Source of the DNA: Phaeoceros laevis
Lineage: Eukaryota; Anthocerotophyta; Anthocerotopsida; Notothyladales
Length of the DNA stretch: 64,000 nucleotides
Assembly (NCBI GenBank): GCA_049999765.1
Contig: JBNGIQ010009312.1
Coordinates: 51,334 to 115,333 of the forward strand
Reading direction: 5' to 3'
Shown: in pieces, positions 10,174 to 22,523 of the stretch
How positions within the stretch are numbered: the first letter of the stretch is position 1
Layout of the letters: each line of letters starts with the position of its first letter
Program-made: the position numbers and the translations under genes
Notes under the pieces: model-generated
What the model was told of the DNA's origin: nothing
Database searches by the model: none
Seen by the model: the letters and a program-made list of their open reading frames with translations, nothing else

Positions 10174-12657
10174 TCAAGACTGTGGCTGGCTTTGTGGTGT
10201 CCTCAGAACGTGGGCATGCTCGGAGAGGGCCTTACTGGCTTCCCGCAAAGTCGCCATGTTCTTGCAAAACGCAATTCTGACATATCGGTCTGTGGAGTTC
10301 CTGAAAGCTTCTGTGGTGAGAAGGTGCTGCTTTCCCTCGCTCTGCTGTGTCGAACCATCGCTTCTAGAATTGGTCAGGGAGCCATTTCCGAGCCTGCTTA
10401 CATTGCTGTGCTCTGGTTGAAGGTGGAAAAACCCACGACCTGGAACAACCGCAACCCCAGCTGTTCGGATGAGATGTGCAGAGAGCTCCACCTGATTCCC
10501 ACACAGCCCTAACCCATGTCAGAAGGCAGCCCCGTTGAGCTGGCAATGGAGGTGCTTAAGCCTGGTTTATATTAGTAATACGCGAAATGCAAAAGTTCAT
10601 GAACATCACTTACATCAGTCAGCTTGCAACTCTGGGGGAGTTTCACAAACACGAAGAACGATCCTTGTGGAATCAAGTAGTCTTCAAAGCCCAGTTCGGC
10701 AAGCATTCCACACACAAAATCACGGCGTTCCGTGTAGTCCTGAATTTTACCAGCAACGGTTCTTCAGGGTTTTATAGATCACAAGATGCCCGAGTTAGTG
10801 TGAAGAAGACTCTGTCCTTGGCCCAAGGTCATGGTGTTGTACCTGTTTCAACTTCTGGTAGAAGCGTGCAGACTGCTCGAGAGCAACGAGTGCAGCCTCC
10901 TGGAATGGGGCTGGCGCAGAGTCAGTGAGTTTGACATGAATGTTTGAGATGGCAGCGGAAATCTCTGCGGGTGCAATTGCCCAACCCACCCGCCAACCTG
11001 TTCACTCAGCATCACAGACAAATGTAACAGGGCTTCAGGCATCTGCTTGGGTTTCCAGGCAAAAAAACACCTAGAAGCCTTGAAAACTTGTGGTCACAGT
11101 TGTTTGTTTGCTTCCGCATACCTGTGACACTAAATGTCTTGGACAATGACGAGGTAACTACAGTGCGTTGTTGCATTCCAGGGAGTGAAGCCAGACTCAA
11201 ATGCTCTGCAGAGTCGAAAGTAATATGCTCATAAACCTTTCACACAGTTCCACAAACTTCTTCTCACTTGTTGCAACCATTTGTAGAGATTGTATGATCT
11301 GGTCAGATGTGCATGTCATACATAACTGGTGAGGGAGCATGATCAAGTACCACTCTTACCTCATCTGTTACAGCCAGACAGTCGTGCTTGCAGCATAGGT
11401 TTGCAATTCCTTCCAGTTCTCTTCGGGTAAACACCTTCCCAGTTGGGTTGTGTGGACTGCGGCAATCGGTGCATCCAGCATCAAGTCAGGAACTGAAGAG
11501 CACAGAGACAAGGATCTGTCGTTGCTCTTTGTTGGATTAGACACGACGGGGTAATCGAGAAGCCACCCCCCAAGGGATATACCTGTTAACGATAATGGCC
11601 TTTGTGCGGGGCCCCATGGCACTTTCAAGCTTGCTGAGGTCTAGGTTCCACTCTGGTGGATCAAGAGACACGTATACCTGCCACACAGAAACTTCAAATG
11701 AGATAACAGACAGCAGCGTCCTTCGTAGGCAAAGCACACTGGATGCTTGTGCAACAGCTTACTGGTTTGCCGCCAGCCATCACCACACATGCTTCATAAG
11801 TTTCGTAGGCTGGATCAAGCAGCAGCACCTCATCGCCAGGATCAATGACTGCACAGCAGCACAATCTTAGAAGGCAGGTCGAGGAAGGAAACAACCGCAC
11901 ACACTGTACCATACATACACAGCTTCAAGGGTTATGATTGGTGGAGTTACTTGCAAGGTACCAGCAAATATGGTGGCTGCCATAGCTTCTGACTGGCCAC
12001 AGCAGACAGTAACTTGTGACGTGGGATCCACCTTCACGCCCTGGGTGGAAAAAAAGGCATTTGCCACCTTGTCACAGACACCCTGAACATGTCTGAAAAT
12101 CACATACCCCTCTGTACTGTCAAGGCAGGCTTACCACAAACGGCATCATGCTGGTAGCAGCCATGGAAGACAGAGGGTAGTGTTTTCAGTGAAGAATCCT
12201 ACCTATACTGATTATAGTCGGATTTGATGGCCGCAACAGCAGCTTCCTTCACTTCATCGGGAGCTGGAAAGTCAGGGAATCCTGAGGTTGAAGCATGCAG
12301 TGAAAGAGTTAGATGTCTTCCAGTCGCACCGCTGCAACCAAACCTTCCAAGCACATACAACTAGTAAATGGTGAAGGCATTGGTCCGAACTTCACCTTCT
12401 GCCAGATTGATGGCTCTGCATTGCTGTGCGAGGATGGACAGCTGCTGTATAGGTGACGCGGCAAAGGCGCTGGTGCGCTGGGCCACTCTTGCTCGACTCA
12501 TGTCGCTACCGTCCGCATAGCTCAATGCCTTCACGGCAGCTGCCAAGAGTCCTCGGGTATATGCCGAGGGTAAGTTATGCTGACAAGCTGGATTGAAAGG
12601 CAGGAGCCCGCTGGCCAGCCACGTCGCCCGTCTCCTATCCGAAACAGCGAACTTCAT
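10174..12657 (-). CDS. Kynurenine-type class I/II aminotransferase (PLP enzyme)
   Basis: Ten exons join in phase: 12657-12396, 12281-12203, 12092-11962, 11848-11763, 11677-11583, 11456-11360, 11236-11122, 10997-10843, 10739-10614 and 10491-10174, about 487 residues. Fold-type I motifs occur in order: NLAEGFPDFPAPDEVK, PGDEVLLLDPAYETYE, the PHNPTGKVFTRREL stretch that contacts PLP, the Schiff-base lysine in SSLSKTFSVTG, then GWRVGWAIAP and RYVRIAFCKN. This matches plant relatives of kynurenine-oxoglutarate transaminase/glutamine transaminase K, which move amino groups between aromatic or sulphur amino acids and 2-oxo acids. The Arg/Ala-rich N-terminus of about 65 residues may be an organelle transit peptide. 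Oddity: about 39 extra residues sit between GRGFFHLQPEHSN and DRYVRIAFCK, where a donor-like GTAAGC lies. Its start codon is 61 bp from that of CYP38. Confidence 0.86.
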
Positions 12658-12718
12658 CAGCCGGGATGCGGTAACGCACCGCAGCTCGTGCCGGATTCGG
12701 GGATCCGTGCGTGGGGGA
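12658..12718. promoter_or_regulatory. 61-bp spacer between divergent start codons
   Basis: It separates the aminotransferase ATG (12657, minus) from the CYP38 ATG (12719, plus). It is GC-rich, with no TATA-like sequence. The two transcripts must overlap in their leaders or share a bidirectional promoter, unless one of the true starts lies further inside the gene. Confidence 0.45.
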
Positions 12719-14829
12719 ATGGTGGTAACCATGGCCTGCAGCACCAGCAGCAGCTGCTGTGGAATCACTCCCGTTCGGTCTCTCAGCACTGCGAGCTCAC
12801 GGGCGGCGCGAAGCTGCAGGCGCTCATTTGGTTCCGGGCGTGCTGGAGTCGCAGCTGTGCGGGCAGCTCAAGACCAACAATGTAGCTCCAGGAAGGAGGT
12901 AATGTGGCTATATCTGCCTGAGAGGTGCTGTCATAAGTGCTGGCAGAGACAATTGGTCCATTCTGTGCTCGGTTGCATGCCAAGATGAGGGAGATCCGTC
13001 TTGGTAAGAGTTCCGTGCTGGATTGGAATGTGCAGAGTGCAGGGATTTTGGAATCTGTGGCCAAGGAAGTTCAGAAATGTGCAATATGCCTAATGGCAGC
13101 TGCGGCTGTTTCTATGCCGCAGTGGAGCAATTTGCCAGCTCTTGCCTTGGACAGGAATCCTGCATATTCGGAGCTAGGGGTCCTTATTTCAGGCCCTCCT
13201 GTGAAGGATCCTCGAGCATTGTTGAGATATGCATTACCGATAAGCAATAAGCCAATTAAGGAGGTGCAGAAGTCATTGGAGGAAATCACTGAAAATTTGA
13301 AATTGCCGGGTGTGAAGGCCTTTGATCCTGTTGAGAGAGTAAGTTTGCTGGGTTACACCATCTTTCTATCTTCTTGCACGTCCAACTGATGTGATGAAGC
13401 GCATCTGGAGGAGCTAAGAGCAAGATGGTGAGGCTAACCGGTTTCGGCGGTGGGCATTCTGGTTGTTGAAGAATGTGAGACAGGCAAGTCGCGTGCTCAA
13501 CCAAAACAAGGATAATTTTCTGGCTGACATTGCTGAGGCAAAGAAAGCGGAAGGTAAAGAACTTCTGGACAAACTTAGCGCTGGTCTTCAGGAATTCAAC
13601 AAGATATTTGAATCAAAAGATAGAGCAGCTATTGCTCCGCAGCAAAAGGCGGTGCTGGAATATGTTGGAGAGTAAGTTTTCGTCGCTGTCACTCCAACAT
13701 GGAAAGACAGAATAGAATACCAAGTTGTAGATAGATGCTTCAACTTCGTGGTTTTGTCTGAGCTGATTGATCTCTGCTCTCTGACAAACTCAGATGAACG
13801 AATTTGTGAATCTCATGAAGGAGCGACCTTGCATTTCTGCAGTTTAGAGGAGGCAATGGTGGCTAAATATCCTTACGAGATACCTGAAGAATATGCCGAC
13901 AAACCACTCCTGAAGGGGCGTGCCACTCTTGAAATGAGGGTAAAGGTCAAGGACAATCCGAACTTGAAGAATGCCGTTTTCGAATTAACCTTGGATGGTT
14001 ACAATGCACCAGTAACAGCAGGCAATTTCCTGGACTTGGTGGAAAGGCACTTCTATGATGGAATGGAGATTCAAAGAGGTCCGTTACCTACCTACCTACC
14101 TACCTGCTTGCTTTCTTTCTCTCTCGGATGGTGTGTCTGATCGTGCCAAAGTGGACTTGTATCTCTAAGCATCCTTTTGGCTCCTTCCTTGGCAGCCGAT
14201 GGATTTGTAGTACAAACAGGAGACCCTGCTGGACCAGCAGAAGGATTTGTGGATCCCAGCACGGGCAAGCTACGCACTATCCCCCTGGAGCTCATGGTTA
14301 ATGGGGATCCAGGTCCTATTTACGGAGAAACACTTGAGGTGATATCATACTCAGTTGGTCTTCTTACTACATGAAGGTATGAAGGCTTGAGAATAACGTT
14401 TACAATGCCACACAGGAGCTTGGGCGATACAAGGTCCAAACTGTACTGCCTTTCAACGCTTTTGGCACTCTTGCAATGGCTCGGGATGTAAGTGACCCTC
14501 TCATCCATGGTGTGTCGGTAGCGTAATGGTAGCGCTGCACTTGCATGTTAAGCTTATGCTTTTGTCCTCTCTGTTCGTGTCACAACCGACTTTTTTCACT
14601 TCTCCAGGAATTTGAGAATGATTCTGCATCGAGCCAAGTGTTCTGGCTGCTGAAAGAAAGTGAGCTCACACCAAGCAATTCAAATATCTTGGATGGCCGG
14701 TACGCAGTTTTTGGCTACATTACCGAGAACGAAGACGCACTGGCAGATCTGAAGGTTGGTGATGTCATTGAATCCGTGAAAGTATTATCAGGTCTAGATA
14801 ACTTGCAAAATCCGAGCTACAAGAAGTAG
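12719..14829 (+). CDS. CYP38: Thylakoid-lumen cyclophilin CYP38 (TLP40 type)
   Basis: Seven exons join in phase: 12719-12898, 13036-13338, 13472-13671, 13843-14078, 14196-14338, 14416-14487 and 14608-14829, giving about 451 residues (Arabidopsis CYP38 has 437). The N-terminus is Ser/Arg-rich, as in chloroplast transit peptides, and is followed by an Ala-rich segment suiting lumenal import. The helical N-domain includes [19 protein letters not shown] and the [11 protein letters not shown] region. The C-terminal cyclophilin-like domain includes [36 protein letters not shown] and [23 protein letters not shown]38 works in the lumen in photosystem II assembly and repair, including D1 maturation; its isomerase site is degenerate in the family. 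The exon 2 start (13036 or 13075) is the only doubtful border. Confidence 0.93.
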
Positions 14830-16401
14830 CAGAGGACAACCATTTCTCATAGCAGAGTGTACCATGTTCTCTAGTCCAAATCTGATTAGGAATTCCTGCA
14901 TTTGATTACATTTTACATTGAGGGTGCTCATCTTGAGCAATGCCTTCCCCAATTTTTTCTGTTCCACACATGTAACTTTGCCACTCAAACTGAAAAGTGA
15001 AAATTGATGAGACGAACCCGAAAAGCTCCATAGTGAGTCCATGCTTAGCGCTTTTATCCATTTGAAGGGCTAGGCCTTCCCACACTTCTCGGGCCTCACG
15101 AGAGCTAGGTTGGACAAAGTGTCAACACTCCATGGCGCCTCACTGTAGCGAGGACTAGTGCATTGCACTACGACGCGCTGGTGGCGCTGGCGAAGGCATC
15201 TCCATTCTAAGGACTTGCGGTGGCAGGCGAGCAACCGATGGAACCCCGCCAACTTGCTTGTAACCACGGACTACGACTTCACCTGCACCAAGGAGGAGTC
15301 GTGTGAGGCGCTGGTGCGGGCCAAGGAGGAGGCGGTAATAAGAAGGCTCATAGAGACCTAATAAATTCGGTGACCGGGTGACCGCCTACACGTCATGTTG
15401 ACTGGATGGTGCGTCCTCTACCAGATGGCCTCCAGTGGACCCTTCACGTGTGCAGGTCCTACTGGCTCATCAGAAAATAAAAGTCCGCATGGTGGCTAAT
15501 TTGCGATTGGTGCATTCTGAAATCTGCAGAGTGCAGGACTTTAGGACACGTGGTTGAAGACATACGCTTGAGCAGGGCCCCTCAAGCGCTGCAGGGATGA
15601 ATGCTCAGCCATGTTCCCAACGCTTGTCTATCAATCCCCTGCAGCCTCTTCTCAATCTCTTGCACGTCTCACTTCAGAGTGGTTACACGTCCCTTCCATG
15701 TCCCCGCGACCAACAGCAGCATTGTTGCAACGTTCGTGGGAGCGGGACGGTTCCTGAATTGAGTACATCTTGCAGAGGCGGAGGGATTTGCAGGACCATT
15801 TGCTGGTGAGACAATCGTACCGTACTACTGCTGCCTCATAGCCGAATGTGGGTACGAAGTTACCGGAGACTGGCCAGAGGCTGAAGTTCCTTGAGTAATG
15901 TCTGTACATGGGTTTGCACTGCCTGTTTCCATGTGACGAGTGTTGCAAGGGTTTCATGAGGGTCAGTTGCTTTTGCTGCTGGTCCGGGATTTTTTGAAGC
16001 ATCCTTGGGTTTGAGTAGTGAACAGGAGCAAAATATCCAGCTACATTGTGCATTTCAGAGGCTAAGTGCTGTAAGCCACAAATTGTGCCTTGCAGGTCTA
16101 CTGCTTGCCTGCCTCGTCATGTAGCTGATATAGACCTGCTTTGTCCTAGTATTATGAGCCTCTGCATTTGCAGCTGGAATGTGCTGGTAGGGGTGTGCTT
16201 GCTTGTTGAAGAGGTTAAAGCTTTGAAATACCTTCATCTGGTTTGTGCAACTCCGCAAGTTCGTCCCTTTTGCAGGAGTGCGGGAACGGTTCAGGTATCC
16301 CCGCACCTGACGTGTCGACCATCGAATCTGCGTCCCTGGTGACTGCACTGTTTGACATTTATCTGGGCCCAGTACTTCTGAATTTTGTCTCTTCAGGTGC
16401 A
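14830..16401. other. Intergenic stretch before the limit dextrinase gene
   Basis: Short frames on both strands show no family similarity or splice-consistent structure. It should contain the CYP38 3' end and the promoter and leader of the downstream gene. Confidence 0.5.
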
Positions 16402-19400
16402 ATGATGACAAGCCAAATTCGGATCGGAGGATGTCTACTTCCGCTACCGAGTCCAAAGTCTCCTACTCAAGCTCGAAATGCTTGTTGGTCTTTGTACCTT
16501 CCAACGTGTCGACTTGGCAAATACAGCTTCAACTCCGGAGGTTCGAATCTAGATGCTAAAGATAACCAAATAATTCACCTATCTTGCAACAGTCGGAAGA
16601 GGTTTAGGAAACCTGCTGTGGCTAAGCTATCGGAGGTCATCATGGATGGTAAACAGGAGGAAGCTGAGGCACAGCGAGTTGTCGACATTCACTACCACAG
16701 GTCCCTCATCAACCTTCATTGTTGTGGTCTTTCACAGAAAATGCAGTCCAGAGTTACCTGTATGCGCTGACACATGTTTCACGTTTCCAGGCGAGATGGG
16801 AACTATAATGGATGGGGTTTACATGTCTGGGGCAGCGCAGAAGCTGCAACATTATGGCATGATCCTCTTCCTCCTGCTGGAGCAGATGACTTCGGGGTAT
16901 ACTGGCAAGTTCCAGCAAAACCTACTGGAGTACTGCATTTCATTGTGCACAAGGGGGAACATCAGGTGTGTCCTTCGTTGACCTTTTTGTATCAGTCCCT
17001 TCACTCAACCTTACATCTACGGTCTTTCTGGCTTGTTTTAGCGGCAGCACATGCGACGTTTTCCATGAGTCGGTGAAGTCTCTTTATGCAGGACGTCTCT
17101 GGATCTGTGGATGCTTCCCTTAATAAAGCCGTATGGCTGGTCACCGAAAAATCAACTGTGTATCTTGATGAGCCTGACTTGGCATCTATTCCTCTGGTAC
17201 AACCAATGCTCTTTTCACAAATGGTCGGCAAGTGCACCAAGCACAGATGTTTCTGATTTGAGAAAAAAATCATTTTAGGGGAGTTTGGCTACAGCAAAAG
17301 CCTTCTGGGTTACGGAGGATTTGATGGCTTGGACGTCGGCAGTAGAAGATACTGAGTTCTACCTACATGCAAGCAAACAGGCTGACCTGCGTTTAACTGG
17401 AAAAGGAATTGAAGGTGACTGGCCCACGTTGCAAGCTTTATGATGAGATGCCCATGCATAGGTTTTTATAAGACTTTGTCAACTTGGAGTCTCCCATCAC
17501 AAATGAGTTTCTGCACTGACTTTGGGATGTCTTTGGCGCCTACAATAAGGTTCTGATCAGATATTGAATTTGGAGATTGAACCTCTTGGGCTTCCATCTG
17601 AGGTAAGTCGTGAACCAGTGCACAATAGTTGCAACCACGTCACCTAGATAGTTGCTGTAGAACTGGAACCATTGAGCTGGAGACCCAGCTATGGTACCTG
17701 AATCTAAGATGAGCATCCCCCGATTGGCTAGGTTGAAGAAAAGTTCCCTCATATCAAAGGGTATATAGCTCTCCGCCTTCCTTCAGGTCTGAAGGTCAAG
17801 GAGTTGGTGAAATGCCAGTTGGCTCTGGCTTCCATTGATGGTAAGTACCAGACTGGACGTTTAATAAAGCCTGTTTCGCAGTTAGGCCTTATGTGCTGAC
17901 AAATTATCCTGTTGGCTGACTATGCAGGCAGTGGAAAACCAATTGATGCCTCTGGCGTCCAGCTTCCTGGAGTCTTAGATGCCGTTTTTGCATATGATGG
18001 GACGCTAGGACCTGCCTTTACTGTGGACAGCACCAAGCTTCACGTGTGGGCCCCCACAGCTCAAGTATGCTTTCTTATCCAATTTATCCTCCTTTACCAC
18101 CTCCTGCGAATGTTGCAAAAAGACAGAACGCCACCAGCCCGGAATGATGCCAGCTAATGCGTTTGAAGATTGTCAAGGCCTACCAACAAGGACCTTATTG
18201 CCTGCCTGACCAAAATGAGTGCAGAATGTTCGTTTGGTGCTGTATTCAGAACCCTCAGGTGGAGAACCAAAGCAGATTATTCAGATGAAAGAGGACAACG
18301 GAGTGTGGGGAGTTGCTGGCCCCTCCAACTGGAAGGGGCTATACTACCTCTACGAAATTACTGTTTTCCACCCTGTAACTCTACGAATTGAAAAGTCACT
18401 CGCAAATGATCCCTATTCACGAGGGTGGGTTTGACGTTTTGATAGTTTGAAGGACTAAATTTCCTTGCTGCATGTTTGCCCTTTCTGTTGGATGTGAGTA
18501 TGGTGATCAATAATCATCAGATAAACGTTGTGCCTGTTCTGTATGAAACAGGTTGTCAGCAAATGGCGAAAGGTCTCTTGTAGTGGACCTTTCCGATCCA
18601 TCAACTCAGCCAGAAGGATGGGCAACTCTTGCAGCTAATAAGCCCCAGCTAAGAACATTCAATGATATAGCCATCTATGAGCTGCACATACGTGACTTCA
18701 GGTTGTGCACTCATCTGTCAACAGCTTGCCATTCATCTTCATCCCTTTCATGTGTAGGAGAGTGTTGACATATATGTATCTGACCTGTTAACAGCACCAG
18801 CGATGAGACTGTGGAACCTGCATTGAGAGGCACTTACCTGGCGTTCGCAGAGAAGGTAATAACTTTTGTCAACAATGTGGAACATGTGGGGTTGTTGAAG
18901 TCGATACTCACTCAAGGCATGTATGCAGCCCGCTTATAGATGAGTCTGCTGTATGTAGAATTCTGCGGGGAGCACGCACTTGAAACGTTTGGCTAAAGCT
19001 GGTCTTAGCCATGTTCATCTCCTCCCAAGTTTTGACTTCGCATCTGTCGATGAAAACAAGTCAACTTGGCAATCTGTTGGTAATAACAGCTGCATTAGCA
19101 TGACGTGAAGAGCTGATCTTCTGCTGTGACTCTGTGACTTGAGCAGCTAGAAACGGCTTACTATTAGCACACTGTGCAGATGTGAAAAGACTTGCATCAT
19201 TACCCCCGGATTCAGAGGAACAGCAGCTGGCTGTCGAAGCTATCCAAGACAAGGATGGTTTTAACTGGGGGTATACATCACTTCTGTCCTTCCACTCACG
19301 ATTTCCACCTTTGCGATTGTTCTTGTGTGATGCATGGTAACATGAACGTTGCACTATGTAGGTATGATCCTGTCAACTGGGGGGTCCCTGATGGAAGTTA

Positions 19401-22400
19401 TGCAACGGATCCAAATGGAGTTGCCAGGATTCTTGAGTTTCGTCAAATGGTGCAGGTTTGTGGACTTTCCAGCGCTTTGAACCACTCAAATGGATACTGG
19501 TTCAGCAGATGCTATGCCCAGGACTGTTTCAAAGTTGCTTTGTTTTCCGGAACTCTTTGCCTACCTATTTATATTCCGATTGTATGCAGGGACTGAATGG
19601 CATTGGACTTCGAGTGGTCCTTGATGTGGTCTATAACCATTTACATGCAAGTGGCCCAGTAGATAGGTACTCGGTGCTTGACAAGGTACTGTATCTAATG
19701 GCCCTCCCTCAATTACTTCGTCAACACCTGTGAAAGTACGAAGGCACTTGACAATGTGTTGTGGTTTGTTTCGTGGGTAGGTTGTACCTGGTTACTATTT
19801 GCGGCGCAATAAAGAAGGTGCCATCGAAAACAGCACGTGCGTAAACAACACAGCAAGTGAGCACTACATGGTCGACCGGCTTATTGTTGATGATCTGTTG
19901 CATTGGGCTAAGGACTATAAGGTAGCACATTGTGAAGGCACTTAAGATGCTTCGTTCTGGTCAAGCTGGCTTGCTCCGAACTCAGTCATTGCGAACTTGC
20001 AGGTGGATGGATTCCGTTTTGATTTAATGGGACACATAATGAAAAATACAATGGTACATTTGATCTGACCGCCAGTAAAGTTTAACCATTGTGTGGTTGA
20101 AGGCTCCTGGCTTGTCGGCTTATAAACTGTGGGGGGTGGCCTGTTGCTCAGGTTCGTGGTCAGTCAGCGTTAAGAAGCCTTACTGTTGAGAAGGATGAGG
20201 TCGATGGCTCAAAAATCTACCTGTAGGTCTTTCTTTAACATTGTCTACCACTCTTTTGCATTCTACCATGAAGTTTTGTCTCTTTTGCCAACCATTTTCC
20301 TTGAAACAGCTATGGCGAAGGCTGGAACTTTGGGGAGGTCGCTAACAATGCTCGAGGAGTCAATGCTACGCAACACAATGTTACTGGGACGGGAATTGGA
20401 AGGTCTGTATTAGAACCTCTGCTTTCTTGTCGTTTGCATCCACCCTAGACTCCAAGGAGTCTAAGTGCTGGTGTACTTTGAAAAGTAAGACCTATCAACT
20501 TGCTTCAAATTCCAGCTTCAACGATCGCATCAGGGATTCAGCAATGGGCGGTTCCCCTTTTGGTGACCCCCTTCAGCAGGGATTCTTGACTGGATTATTG
20601 CTTCAGGTGACAAACATCCTGAGTGGATATGTTCACCCATTTAGGCTGGGTTTTCTGATTATGAACTTGATATTGACATTGTGGTGGTGAAACTTGTGTA
20701 GCCGAACGATCTTGACCAGGGAGATGAGAAAGCACTGGCAAAATCCCTTGCAGAGGGGACAGATCGGATTTGTGTAAGTCTAACGGATCCTATGGTGAAG
20801 TGCTTTGTTGACCTTGTTGAGAGCCACTCTGATGCTGCACGCTTTTATTGCAGCTTGGGCTTGCTGGCAATCTAAGGGACTACGTCTTTCAAAACAATGA
20901 GGGCAAGGAGGTATACCCTCTCATTGATATGTCCTCGTATGTAGCTTTGTTTGACAGGACGTTCATTCCTCGTACAATTTCAGCAGTTGGCCTAAACCGT
21001 CTCCTCCCTCTTGTAGGTTAAGGGACGTGATGTTTTAACCCATGATGGAGTCTCAGTGGCATATGCCTCGAGTCCCGAAGAGCTGGTTGGTTTCGTCTTA
21101 ATGGAAGTTTGCTGTTCTTAATCATGTAGTCTACCCTGTGGTACGGTCGATCACCACGTGCAACCGTCACTGTGCAGATAAACTACGTATCGGCCCATGA
21201 CAATGAGACACTGTTTGATGTGATCATGCTGAAGGTGAGATGATTGTTCGAACGAGTCTTTGCCTAAAATCATTGATATGACTTTCTGTCACAAAATTCT
21301 AACGCTCCTCAAATCCTCAGACCGCGAAGGGTCTTTCCCTGGAACAGAGGTGTCGTATAAACCACTTGGCATCGGCTATTGTGGCACTTGCACAGGTGAA
21401 ATGTCTTATTTGTGGCTTTCTCTACCGCCGGTGATGATATCTCAGCAATATGACCAGTCAGGATTGCGTTTGCAGGGCATTCCGTTTTTCCACGCAGGTG
21501 ATGATATGTTGCGCTCGAAGTCTCTGGACAGGGACTCCTATAACTCCGGAGATTGGTTCAACAAGTAAGTACACAGGGCCTTGAGGGTTTGATCCTGGGG
21601 CCTGTTTGAATATGGTGGCTGGCCCTCCGCTCACGTACTTCTTTCCTAGCGGTGCAGGCTGGACTTCACATATCAAACAAACAATTTTGGGGTCGGTCTT
21701 CCTCCCAAGAGCAAAAATGGCAGCAAATGGCCAATGTAAGCATGTCCTTAAGGCTCGCTGTCTTTTTATGCTTGTACCTTGTAGATCCAGTCTGTGAACT
21801 GTATCGGATTTCTAGTATGCGGGAGCTACTGTCGAATGCTTCCTTGAAGCCAAACAAGCAGCAAATCCTCGCAGCAGTGGAGAATTTTCAAGAACTTCTG
21901 AAAATCCGCTTCTCCTCACCATTGTTCCGCCTAAAGACAACAGAGGACGTTCAGGTATGTTTTCTCTTCTCGCATCCTCGGTAGTGACAAGACCGACGTT
22001 AAACTTCACTTCCTGGGCAGGCAAGACTCAAGTTCCTGAACGCTGGAGCAGCAGGGGCTATCATCATGTCTTTAGAGGATGGTAATGACGGGGAGGAAGG
22101 TGGCCTCGCTCAACTCGATTTCAAGTGCGTAACGATCTTCATGTCCGAGCAGCATAGTTGAGGAGCAAGCCTGTTTTGCGTTTGATGACTGTTGTACAAA
22201 CCAACTGACCTCTTATGTGCTTGGCAGCTATCGCCGGATTGTAGTCATCTTCAATGCGCGACCAACCAGATTACAAGCGGATGTGCCAGCTGCGAAGGGG
22301 CTTCAACTGTCTCTCCATCCGGTGCAGGTAGGACTAGTGCTGTTTCAGTGATGCCATTGGAGTAGCAGCGTAGCTTGTCAACATTTTGCGGTTTGAATAA

Positions 22401-22523
22401 CCTCGGACATCATCGCAGGCTGCGTCCCATGATGCTGTTGTGCGAACATCAAGCTTTCATGCCGAACGAGGTGGTTTTGAGGTTCCTGCAAGGACTGCAG
22501 CTGTCTTCGTCGAAGCTAGATAG
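16402..22523 (+). CDS. PU1: Pullulanase-type limit dextrinase (starch debranching enzyme)
   Basis: Thirty exons splice in continuous phase from the ATG at 16402 to the stop at 22521-22523, giving about 1072 residues (plant enzymes are about 960 without long leaders). Early exons are 16402-16700, 16791-16965, 17092-17196, 17279-17414, 17550-17602, 17732-17840 and 17928-18064; late ones include 22228-22327 and 22419-22523. An N-terminal leader of about 70 residues looks like a plastid transit peptide. Then come the N-terminal starch-binding-like domain ([11 protein letters not shown]), the CBM48-like part (LHVWAPTAQ) and the GH13 barrel. All four GH13 regions are present: [16 protein letters not shown] (nucleophile Asp), YGEGWNF (acid/base Glu) and [11 protein letters not shown] (transition-state Asp). 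The enzyme cuts alpha-1,6 branches of limit dextrins and amylopectin in plastids during starch breakdown and granule shaping. No catalytic residue is missing. Confidence 0.95.

Noticed and set aside
9748-10512. Plus-strand frame of 254 codons
   Set aside because: It lies antisense to the last exon of the aminotransferase and extends into sequence without coding features.
14516-14550. tRNA-like D-arm sequence (gtagcgtaatggtagcgc)
   Set aside because: It lies inside CYP38 intron 6; no anticodon arm or T-arm follows at the right distance.
17540-17752. Minus-strand frame of 70 codons with aromatic-rich sequence in a limit dextrinase intron region
   Set aside because: It overlaps limit dextrinase exons 5 and 6 (17550-17602 and 17732-17840), which are phase-consistent and conserved; the antisense frame has no family match.
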